A model generated the notes under the pieces. That model made no database searches, had not been told where the DNA came from, and saw nothing but the letters and a program-made list of their open reading frames with translations. Made by a program: the position numbers and the translations under genes. Shown here in pieces: positions 33,456 through 44,000 of a DNA stretch of 62,291 nt. Every line of letters starts with the position of its first letter. Position 1 is the first letter of the stretch. This stretch comes from a virus, in IMG/VR virus record IMGVR_UViG_3300006750_000007, positions 1 to 62,291 of that record; one strand, 5' to 3'.

Positions 33456-35291
33456 ATGGCTAACAAGAAAAAACAAAAATTGTCATTTGCTCAAAGAGCA
33501 GAAAGAATAATGAAAAAATACGAAGCTAGACCTGACGATACTGCTGCTCAGGATTCTAAGAACCGTGAACTTAGTGTTCTACAAGAAGAACAAAAATTAG
33601 AAATGCAAAACAGAGCTATGGAAGCTGCAGAAACTATGAAGTCTCTGGGCTATGGTCACATGTTAGCTTCTGATGAACCTCAACAAGGTCCACCTCAACC
33701 TTCTCAAGAAGAGATGATGGCTATGCAACAGCAACAAGCTATGATGCAACAACAAGGTCAAGGTATGCCTCAAGGACAACAAATGGCTGCTTATGGTGGG
33801 CACATAAATAGATATAAATGGGCTAAACCTACCAAAGAAGACGCAGAAGCTGTAAATAAAGTATTGCCTAAATGGATGCAACATGCTTACGGAGGTGATA
33901 TTAATATGTATCATTCTGGAGGAGAAGTAGGACATACTCATGATGATACTAAAATGGGACCGAATCCCTATAATAATATAAATGCTGCTCGTGAAAAGTA
34001 TGAAATAGCACGTAGAAAATTTAAACCTAAAGGATTTAAAAAAACTAAATATCATTTAGAAAATTTACCAGAAGCAGAAGAATATCGCGAAGCATTAAGA
34101 AATGCTCCTAAACATGTATTAGAGCAATATGATATAAACAGATCAAAGCATTATAGTTCTCCTATAGAGATGTTAAAAGACTTTGATGAAAGAAATACTA
34201 CAAAAACTAAGGCTCCGATTGAAAATTATAATATTTATGATGACTATAAGGCAAGTACAGATAGTTTAAATGAATTGGCTTTTTTAGAACAACAAGCAGA
34301 ACTTGGAAAGCACACGGGAGCAATGGCAAATAACTATGACCATTTTAAAGACAGAGCAGATTATGCTAGTTATAAAACGGATATGAGTCCTTCTCTTAAA
34401 AAATATTATGATGATAATATTAAAAAAATAGGTATTGAAGGGCAACAAGGATTTTATCATTCTCCTGATTATGCTATACCTAAAAAAAATGTTTATAATA
34501 AAAAGTATCCTTTAAGTTCTTCTAATTATTTTTCTGAAGATGAATTAAAGGCTAAAGGTACAGCAGAAAAAGCAGCTAAAGCTAAAGCAGACAAAGAGCG
34601 TGCAGAATATAATAAAATAGTAGCTGCAGGAGGTAGAAACTTTATAGAAAGCAAAGCTTACGGTGGGCATATGAATAAGTATGCGCCTGGAGGAGAATTT
34701 GAAGCTGAATCTGTTAACCCTTGGATTGCAGCTGGACAATTAGCTCCTGATGTATATGGTCTTGCTCAAAACTTAAGACCAGGTGATGACTTTACATCTA
34801 AAAAGATGGATTCAAATATTTATACAGATACTAGTGCAGAAGAAGCTGCTATTGATAGAGCTACTGGTTCTGCTGGGGCTGGACTTAGAGAGAATTTAAG
34901 ACGACTTGGTTCTGCTGGAGCTAAATCTGCAGCAGTTACTGGAGCTACTCAAATAGCTACTGGAGCTGGAGCTCAAAAAGCAGGAGTAATATCTCAAGCT
35001 CAACAACTAGATGATAAAACTAACTTAGGAATAGAAGCTCAAAATAATGCATTAATTAATGCAGATGCTCAATTCAATATGCAACAAGAAGGAGCTAGAA
35101 GAACAGCTACTGAACAATATCTTAGAAACATCGGACAAGAAACTGTTCCTGGTATAGCACTAGACCAAACGCAAAATGAAATGCAAGCTGCAATAATTAA
35201 AGCGCTAGGAAGTGGGGACTATGCATACGAAGGAGGAATAGAAGATTTAATTTTAGCCTTTCAAGGAGGACAAGCTAAAAAAGGAGAATAA
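33456..35291 (+). CDS. Virion protein with AYGG-N-Y motifs, candidate cargo (611 aa)
   Basis: The N-terminal 110 residues are charged, then Gln/Met-rich. The motif AYGGxxNxY occurs at about residue 110 (AAYGGHINRYKW), 146 (HAYGGDINMYHSGG) and 402 (AYGGHMNKYAPGG), and once in the protein upstream. A His-rich GGEVGHTHDDT segment follows the second copy. The C-terminal 180 residues are Ala/Gly-rich helices with Gln clusters. Start is 3 bases after the previous stop. No enzymatic motif is seen; an internal virion protein ejected with the DNA is my inference. Confidence 0.6.
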   Translation: MANKKKQKLSFAQRAERIMKKYEARPDDTAAQDSKNRELSVLQEEQKLEMQNRAMEAAETMKSLGYGHMLASDEPQQGPPQPSQEEMMAMQQQQAMMQQQGQGMPQGQQMAAYGGHINRYKWAKPTKEDAEAVNKVLPKWMQHAYGGDINMYHSGGEVGHTHDDTKMGPNPYNNINAAREKYEIARRKFKPKGFKKTKYHLENLPEAEEYREALRNAPKHVLEQYDINRSKHYSSPIEMLKDFDERNTTKTKAPIENYNIYDDYKASTDSLNELAFLEQQAELGKHTGAMANNYDHFKDRADYASYKTDMSPSLKKYYDDNIKKIGIEGQQGFYHSPDYAIPKKNVYNKKYPLSSSNYFSEDELKAKGTAEKAAKAKADKERAEYNKIVAAGGRNFIESKAYGGHMNKYAPGGEFEAESVNPWIAAGQLAPDVYGLAQNLRPGDDFTSKKMDSNIYTDTSAEEAAIDRATGSAGAGLRENLRRLGSAGAKSAAVTGATQIATGAGAQKAGVISQAQQLDDKTNLGIEAQNNALINADAQFNMQQEGARRTATEQYLRNIGQETVPGIALDQTQNEMQAAIIKALGSGDYAYEGGIEDLILAFQGGQAKKGE

Positions 35292-35302
35292 AAAAATACA
35301 AC

Positions 35303-38011
35303 ATGGCAAATAACGCATTCAAATCAAATATATATCATAAGCCTGGACAAGCTAAATACAAATCTCAGTTTGTTCCTATGCCTTTAGATTTTATGGCTAA
35401 ACAAATAGCAGGTAAACAAGCTAAGTATGATAAGCAAGATTTGCTTATGGATAAAGATGCCTTATGGGACCAAGTTTCATTACCTGGTTATGATACTAAA
35501 TATGTAGAGGATAGAAAAAAGCAACTCACTGAATTACAAGAAACTTTTGCAGGAAAAGATTTAGGTTCTTCTCAAGTACAAAAAGAGTACGCTAAAGCTA
35601 TGAGAAAATTTAGAGATGATCCAGATAATAAAAAAGTTAAAGCAGCTGTAGATCTTCATAATAAATATCTAGCTAGAAGAGAAGAATTAAATAAGAAAGG
35701 AGCTATAGCTGATGCTCCAGTATGGTTCAGAGATTATGAAAAAAAATATAAAGAATATACTAAAGAAGGAGGATTAGGATTTCTTGGTCCTGGACTTGGT
35801 AGTCATCTTATTACAGAAGGAGTAGACATAAGAGAACATGCAGAGAAACTATATAATAATATGGGAGAGTCTGGAGCTGACTATAAAAAACAGTTAAATA
35901 ACACTGGAATATATTATGAAAAAGGCAAAGTAGGAATAAGTGGAAAAGATATATCAGATAAAACACGAGCTGGACTTAGATCTTTTGTTGAAGGACCCGC
36001 AGGAAAACAATTAAGCGCAGAGTATGACGCATTAGTAGAAGATGGAATGATAGATGAATCAAAAATCTCTAAAGGAGACTACATTAAAGATTATCTATTA
36101 GGCGTTGGTTCAGAACGTATTCATATGAAATATACTGGTACAGATGCTGCTGCTTTAAACACACTAAGAAAAGAAAAGAAAGAAGCAGATGAAAAAGTTG
36201 TTTATGCTCCTACTGGTTTAGAACTTGACGAAACAGAAAGTAATAAAACTACCATGTTAGATTTAAAAAATGACATGAATGATTTTGATTCTAAAATAAC
36301 AGAATTTGAAGAACAAATAGCAGCGAAACCTGTTCATATGTTTGACCCTATCACATATGACGAACAAGGTAATAAAATATATAGCGATAGAGATAAAGCA
36401 TATAACATTGAAGTTGCTAAAGAAGATGCTTATTTAAACTATCTTATATCAGAAAGAGATGCTATTAAGAAAACATTTGATGCAGAAGATGCTAGATTAG
36501 ATGCAGCATATGATAAAAGTGTAGATAGAGCTTCTATAATTAATGCTACTCCTCTTAAAGGTACGTGGATGGGAGATATATTAAGTAAGTCTTATAGTGA
36601 TCCTAATCAAAAACAAGAAAATATAAGTAATATCGTTAATGGAACAGCTGCTTCATTAGGATTAGAAGGAGATGAATTAAATAAGTTTAATATTGGAATG
36701 CAAGCAACTTCTGAAAATGAAACTTTAGCTGCTGCGTTACAAATATTCGAAAGTGGAGAAGGAAGTAACGAAGCAGGAACGTTATTCGGTTTTGAAGTAT
36801 CTGAAGGAGGCAACTTAACTTATGGTAATCTTCAAAAATTATTTAACGAATTAGGAGTAGATATAGATGTGACTAGCGATGGTCTTCATTCACTTGGTTC
36901 TACAGTAATTATGAAACAAGAAAGTCCACAAGCAAATTCAAGCAAGATTAATTATTGGAGAACAAAATTAATTGAAGGAGTAGCTGCTCAAAATGGTGTA
37001 AATTTTAAAGATATTACGAGTATTGATGGAAAAGTACAATATGAAAAAAATAATATATTAAATGATTTTACTACTAACTTTAGTCAAATCGCTACTTCTC
37101 AATTAGATAAAGATAAATGGAAACAAAATAAAATAGCTAGTGGAGAAGGTGGAGTAGTTAATTATAATCATAATGTAGGACTAGGTGTACCTAAAGGAGA
37201 CTTAGTTATTTATAAAAATGGAAGTACTAAAACATTTAAAGCAAATGACAAATTTATAGAAGCTGACATGAATAATAATGCTAGTAGTTGGGGATTATAT
37301 AGTAGAGACGGAAGACCATTAGAAGAGGCATTATTAGGAAATGAAGCATATACAGGATTTATTTTTGATTTGAGTCAAATATCAGATGCTAAAGTAGATA
37401 AACTTTATGGTGACAAAAAAGAACGAGACGCTAATGGGAAAGTAGTTGGAGAAGTAGGAGAAGGATATACATTTAATGTAAAAATTCCTTATACTTACAC
37501 GAAAGCGAATGGAGATATAGGAAAAGGAGAAATAAGAAGAGACATCTATGCGACAGAGCCTGTAGGAAATAATGGTAGCTATGCTAATGAAACAAGAATG
37601 TATCAGAAAGAAAATAGAGACCAAGCATACAAAATAAATCCTCTTTCTGAAGTTGTTAAAAATTATGCATACGACAAAGACTCTCGTTCAAGTAGTAGAA
37701 TCACTAGTCAACTGATTACTCAAAAAGAAACTGCAAGTACAGAACTTGCTAATTTAGCTCTTAACTATGTTTTAAATGATGCTGGCGCAACAATGAAAAC
37801 AGTTCCTGTATATAGAGGAGGAATGGTTGATGGATTTGATGCTGTATTTAGTCTTACTGGTAAAAGCGAAGATGCTATTGAAAAGTACTTTACTACTGAA
37901 GATGACATTGATGAATTTTTAAATGATATGACAAACTTAGTTCAGTTAGCAGAAACAGGAGAATTAGATCAAAAGGAAATAAATGCCATATTGGACGAAC
38001 TATTAAAATAA
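35303..38011 (+). CDS. Large virion/ejection protein (902 aa)
   Basis: The 902-residue product is charged, mostly helical, with no signal or enzyme motif. It opens with NNAFKSNIYHKPGQAKYKSQFVPMPLDFM. I recall similar Tyr/Pro-rich openings in large virion proteins of crAss-like phages placed before the giant genes. It has helical repeats up to about residue 480, then mixed alpha/beta. It lies 9 bases ahead of the 2891-residue gene. Cargo or channel-forming function is inferred from position. Confidence 0.6.
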   Translation: MANNAFKSNIYHKPGQAKYKSQFVPMPLDFMAKQIAGKQAKYDKQDLLMDKDALWDQVSLPGYDTKYVEDRKKQLTELQETFAGKDLGSSQVQKEYAKAMRKFRDDPDNKKVKAAVDLHNKYLARREELNKKGAIADAPVWFRDYEKKYKEYTKEGGLGFLGPGLGSHLITEGVDIREHAEKLYNNMGESGADYKKQLNNTGIYYEKGKVGISGKDISDKTRAGLRSFVEGPAGKQLSAEYDALVEDGMIDESKISKGDYIKDYLLGVGSERIHMKYTGTDAAALNTLRKEKKEADEKVVYAPTGLELDETESNKTTMLDLKNDMNDFDSKITEFEEQIAAKPVHMFDPITYDEQGNKIYSDRDKAYNIEVAKEDAYLNYLISERDAIKKTFDAEDARLDAAYDKSVDRASIINATPLKGTWMGDILSKSYSDPNQKQENISNIVNGTAASLGLEGDELNKFNIGMQATSENETLAAALQIFESGEGSNEAGTLFGFEVSEGGNLTYGNLQKLFNELGVDIDVTSDGLHSLGSTVIMKQESPQANSSKINYWRTKLIEGVAAQNGVNFKDITSIDGKVQYEKNNILNDFTTNFSQIATSQLDKDKWKQNKIASGEGGVVNYNHNVGLGVPKGDLVIYKNGSTKTFKANDKFIEADMNNNASSWGLYSRDGRPLEEALLGNEAYTGFIFDLSQISDAKVDKLYGDKKERDANGKVVGEVGEGYTFNVKIPYTYTKANGDIGKGEIRRDIYATEPVGNNGSYANETRMYQKENRDQAYKINPLSEVVKNYAYDKDSRSSSRITSQLITQKETASTELANLALNYVLNDAGATMKTVPVYRGGMVDGFDAVFSLTGKSEDAIEKYFTTEDDIDEFLNDMTNLVQLAETGELDQKEINAILDELLK

Positions 38012-38020
38012 AATAATAAT

Positions 38021-41000
38021 ATGTCGGAAGAATTAGACCCAATAACAGGACTCCCAGGTGATCCTCCTGAGAAAGTAACTAAACTTACATTATCTAAAGA
38101 TCAAATTAAATCTTTAGCTAATAAAGCTAATCGATATTCTAGTCGAGGATTAAGCGCTACTCAAGTAGGAGGACCAGACGTAATAAAAGATATTAGACAA
38201 AAATATTCTGATATTGAAACTAAACCTGGCAAAGTTCATTTACAAAATATAGATAAACTATATAAAGGTTTAGAATATGCTGGTTTAAAGCATAAAGCTA
38301 AACTTGCTGAAGAACAAGGATTCTGGGGAGAACTTGGAGGAGCTGTTGCTCAAACTGCAGCAGAAATTGTTGGTGGTACATTAGAAGGTGTAGGTTACTT
38401 AGGTGATCTTACTCACTGGGGAGATATTATCTCAGGAGGAGACGGAGACTGGGAGAACTGGTTATCAAGCGCTGGTTCAAGCTTAAAAGAATATGTTGCT
38501 GAAGCAGCACCAATACACGAAAATCCATTAAATCCTTCTACTAGAGAATGGTTTCTTTCTGGAGTTCCAACTGTAGCGTCATTTGTAGGAATGATGATAC
38601 CTGCAGTAGGTACAGTTTCAGGATTATCTAAAATAGGAGCATTAGGTAAAGCTGCTAGAATATCAAGTAAAACTAGCGATTTAGCAACGCTTCTTAAAGC
38701 AGGAAAATCAATAGAGATTGCAAAGACTATTTCTGTCGGAGGAAACAGAGTCAAAGGATTATCTACTGCTATAGTATCTCGTCACATTGAGAACATGATG
38801 GAAGCTAACGGAGTTTGGCAAGAACAAAAACAAAAACTTATTTTTTCAGGAGTAGATTATATGACTGCAGAAAAGGAAGCTAGTGAAGCTGCAATGCAAG
38901 TATACAATCAAAACTGGGTAATGTTAGCTCAAGATTTACCTCAATATATGATGTTGGGTAGAGGAATGAATGCTGCCAGAGGAGTTAAATCTATTCGTCA
39001 AGCAGCTAAAATGGGAGACGATGTAACTAAGTCTGCATTTAAAAAGACACTTGGAGTAGTAGGAATAGGAGCATCAGAGGGGGCTGAAGAAGCATACCAA
39101 TATGTAGTATCTCAAGATGCTATGTACATGAGCGATTATGCTAATGGTTTAGTAGCAGAAAAAGGATTTTCAGAAAGACTTGGAGAATATATTAAAGAAG
39201 AAGAATTCTTTGATTCAGTATTTTTTGGTGCTTTAGGTGGAGTAGCAATGAACACTATGGGGAAACCTATTACTAGAGCTGGAGATGGAATAGCTAATAT
39301 GGCTAGACATATAACAGGTAGAGAATCTAAAGATGGTTTATGGGGAGGATTTAAAAAAGATTGGAAAGAAGATCCTAGAGTACAAGAACAAATACATAGA
39401 GCAGCTAAGATATCTTTCTTATCTAAACAACTTGCTGAAGCTGCAGAAAAAGATGTTAAGTTAGCATACGATAACTTAAGAAATCAAGGGGTTGCTGATA
39501 TGGTTATGGAAGCTGCAGCTGTAGGAAACTATGATAGAATGGTTAACGAGATTAAAGAACTTCAAAATATGACTCCTGAGCAATTAGAAGAGTCTCAAGT
39601 CACTGAAGAATTTTTAAATGAAATTCCATCTATCTTAAAAGAAGCAGAAGAAATTAAAGACATGTGGAACGCAGAAACTAAAAGCACTCTGCCTAAGTAT
39701 GTAGGTACAATGGTTTCTGCTAAATACAAGTTAAAGAAATTAAAAGATCAACAAGGAGGATTACAGGACGAGTTAATGAAAGCTAACGAAGACTTTAATT
39801 TTGGAGAACTTCTTACTGAAGCTGGTCAAGATTACTTAAAGAACGAATACATTATTCAATCCCTGAAGAGATCTATTGAGCAGGCTGAATTCATACTTAA
39901 GAATAAGCCTCACATGAGCGAGTGGGAGAAGACTCAATTAAAAGAACAAATAGGAATTAAAGATGAAAAAACAGGAGAGTGGGCATCAGGAAGTTGGAAT
40001 GAAGAATTAGAAAACGCTAAACAATTTAGAGTAGATTCTAAAGCATCAACAAAAAAAGAATTTAAAAATTCTATTGAACTTAGTAATAAAGATAAAGAAT
40101 TAATTAAGAGAATAATAACTACTCCTAGTTTAGATGTAGTTAAAGCTCAAACTAGACTTAATTGGAATACAGCTAATATTAATTCTCATCTTAATTCTTT
40201 AGTTAGATTAGGACAAACAGAATATCAAACTCAAATAGAAGACTTTCAAAAAGCTCAAGTAAAAACTAATGAGAAGATTGGTAAAATTAGACAACTTTAT
40301 AATGATGTAAATTCTGGACAAGAAGCAACATTAGAACCTCAACTAGGTGAAGATGGTAAATACTATGAGCATGTTAGACCTTTAAATCATTTCAATAATC
40401 AATCTAAGATTAGAGAAGCTGAAGAAATATTAGAGACTCTAGATGAAGCAGAGAAAAAAAGATTTGCTCCAGTAATAGAAGAAATGAAATCTATCGTTGA
40501 TGATAACAGATCTGTATATCAAAAACGAGCTAGACAAAAGAATAACAAAGCTAAAAGAATTAAAGGTCTTAAAGGATATCATAGAGTAAATAGATTAGCT
40601 AAGAAGTTAAATGCATTTCGTGAAAATAACGATCCTAGATTTAGAGAACTTACTCCTAGCGAATTGTTTATTTCTGACCAAGATGTATTCAGAGTTACTT
40701 ATAAAGGTAAAGACGGAGTACTTTCTCAAGAAGAAGGGGAGATGACATTTACTCCTAATGATGGAGGAATTCCTCATATTATATCAGGTAGAACATCTAA
40801 ACAAACTCTAGAACAATTAGGAATAGGAATGATTAGTGAGTACGCTTATCCATTAGAGTTCTCTGTTGAAGGAGATTCTCTAGGTATTTGGATAGGAGAT
40901 AACTTAATGTCTTTCAGTACTTTAAATCCTCTTAGTTCTATTAAATGGGATAAGAATGAAAACCTAGCTTCTATTACATTAAATGATTCAAAAGGTAATC

Positions 41001-44000
41001 CTGTTGTAATTACTAACCCTCAGTTAGTTGCAGAGTTATCAGAATTTGTATATTTGTACCAAGAATTGGTAGATGAGTTCTCTAAAGAAGAGGAAAATGT
41101 ATTTTTACCTGAACACGGAGTAACAGTTCAATACAATACATCTAATCCTAATAAGTCTAAATTATATAAGACTGATGAGAATGGACAATTATATGAAGTA
41201 CTAGGAGAACTACCACTACAAGAAAATGGAAAGTACACTATTAAAGGTGTAATACTTAACAAATTTTTAGATAACTTTAAGATAGGCGTACTTACGCCAA
41301 TGTCTAAGAATAAAATAATTAAAGATAGAGACTATGCAAACAATACAGCAAAAGCTAAACAACAAACTCAAGAACAGGCAGCTAGCCAAGAAGCTGGCTT
41401 CAATGAGCCTACAGGACAGACTGAAGTTTCTGAAGCAAAGAAGCGAGGAGAAGAAGTAGAAACAGAAGTAGCTGATGATATAGAAGAAACTGAAGAGGTG
41501 GGAGCAGTAGCTCTATCTGAGTCAGGTGATAATGTAGAAGTAGAAGGGGAAAAGGGTAAGATAACTGTAAATTCTTCTGATACTATAGGAGGAAACTTTG
41601 ATAATTTATCTCCTGAAGAACAAGCTGAATTAGAAGCCGCTGGATTTGGACAAGGTCCTAATGAAGAACAAGGCCGTAATGAAGAACAAGAACAATATGA
41701 AAATGAAAATGAAGAAGAAAGTCCATTTAAAGAAGATGTGGATGAGACATCTACTGAAGATGAGCAACAGACTACAGAGGACGTAGAAACTATTATTTCT
41801 GAGGAAGCTTGGGAAGAATTTGTAGATGAAGATTATGTTTCTCAAGAAATCTTAGAAGGAATAGCTAAGAAAATGAGAGACGGAATTCCTTTTACAGAAA
41901 AGGAACTAGCAGTATATCAATCAAAAGCTGGAGAAATAGAAAGTATAAATATAATTCATTCAACTAAAGAAACAGAAAATCCTCAATCAGGATTCTTTAC
42001 TGTAAAATTAGCTACAGGATTAATTGTTAAATCTCCTTCTCATAAGTTATTAATTAATGATAATGGAGAAATAGAACAAAGAAAAAGTAAATTAAAAGAT
42101 GGTTCTTTAGAGGATCAACCTTATGTATTTAACTTTGATATGTTAAACAATCCTAATGTTAAAGAAGGACACGAAGTTAAGTTTGTTCATACTCCTACTA
42201 AATATTCAGAAGAGCAAGATGTAGAACCTGGAGAAGAATTTATTAACGCTCCTATATATGTATTCTATAAAGACGGAAAGAATTGGGCTCCTGTAGGATT
42301 ATTACAAGCAGGAAATACTAAGGAAAGAAAACTAATCTTTGACGCATTAAAGACTAAAGACGAAGTTAAGGCTACGATTAAGAATCAGAAAGTTAAACAA
42401 GAGATGTATTCTTCTAATGCATCTAACTTTAGAAATAGAATAGACCATAATACTGGAGAAAAAGTTTTTCAAAGTGCTCATGATTCTTTAAGTACTGCTT
42501 GGGTAGAAACTAGAGATGGTTTTGAATTAACTAATGAAGCGCCTATTATTATTCTTTCTACAGAGGGAACCTCAAAAGCAACTGATACTTCATCTGAACC
42601 TAGATTCTACGATAGAGATTTAGATCCTAAAATAGCATCTGATGTTTCTAGGTCTGAAATTAAAAAAATGAAAGGAGACCAAGAAGGTCACATATGGGCA
42701 GCTGTAATAAATCCTAGTGGAATATATGTTCCATTTAAATTATCTACTAGTAACTTAACTCAAGAAGCTAAAGATAAAGTAGAAGAGTTAATACTCATGG
42801 GAGATTATGATGCTATAAATGAAATTACTCATTCTAACTATGATTCAGATTTATCTAGGGAATATGATAAATTCTTTCAAGTTATAAATACAGGAAAATC
42901 TAAATTTATAAGATTCAAACATAAAGGAATAATATATAAAATAGATCATGCTCAAATAAATAAAGGTTTAAAAGGAGAAAAGATGACCATGTTTCTTCAA
43001 GCATTAGACTTAAAAGGAAAAAGCCTACAATCTATAAAAGATAAAAAAGGAAAAACAATAAAGAAAGAAGTAACCTTAGAAGAGTTTAAGGGAATGATTT
43101 CTGAACTGTTAAACAAAAAGAAATTTAATGTTATTAATAGTAACTTAAGAACAGGAGAGAATTATGTTAGTCCTATTAGTGGTAAAGAGTATAACTCATA
43201 CGAAGATTACTTAACTGGAGCTAAAGATATAGATGGAAATGAAAATGCTGAATCTCCTGCTGAAGGACCTAATGATGCAAACTCTATTCTTCAATCTGAC
43301 CTTTGGGGACATAATGGAAGTTTCTTCTTTGACCAAGGTGTAGACTATGAAATAGATGAAGTTTCTAAAAAGAAACCTGCAACTAAAAAAACAGTAAAAG
43401 CGAGTACTCCTCAACCAACACAAACTACTGAGGTTAAAGAAGGTGTGTCTGAAGTATTTAAAGATAATAAGGAATTATCTAATATAGGTACAGAACAACA
43501 ATATTCTAATTATTTAGACACTATATTCCCTGATAGTCAAACAAATGAGATATTTCATCATTGGAGTATGAAAAATATACCAATAGGAGAAAAAATAGGT
43601 GAAGATATTTTAGGTAGAGTCCAAGGAATTTGGCTATCAAAAAACAAAGAGCATTGGAAGGATATTGTAGGAAATAAAGCTAAACGGTTAAAGCAAGAAT
43701 TAAAAGAAAACTATATAATAGTAAATGCTAAGAATATTTTTGTTAGTTCTACTGTAACGTCTCCTGATGGTAAAAGTTTCCCAAAAGGGTATGATGCTAT
43801 ATTTGCTTATGATGAAGCTCCTAATAATTATGAAGGCCCATTAAAATCTGAATTTAAAACAATAGATGATTTTGAAGCAGTAATCAAATCAAAAGAGCAA
43901 TTGCATGAATTAGGTTCTAAAGAAGATGTACAAGGATTTAGAGAGTTTGTTAGTAAATCAACACAAACTAGTGAGGTTGATTTAGGTACTGAAACAGCTC

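Noticed and set aside
41980-42070. Intein-like segment (ATGLIVKSPSHKLLI) in the giant protein
   Set aside because: It looks like an intein B block, but no splice-junction Cys/Ser block precedes it and no HN end plus Cys/Ser/Thr follows at a suitable distance.
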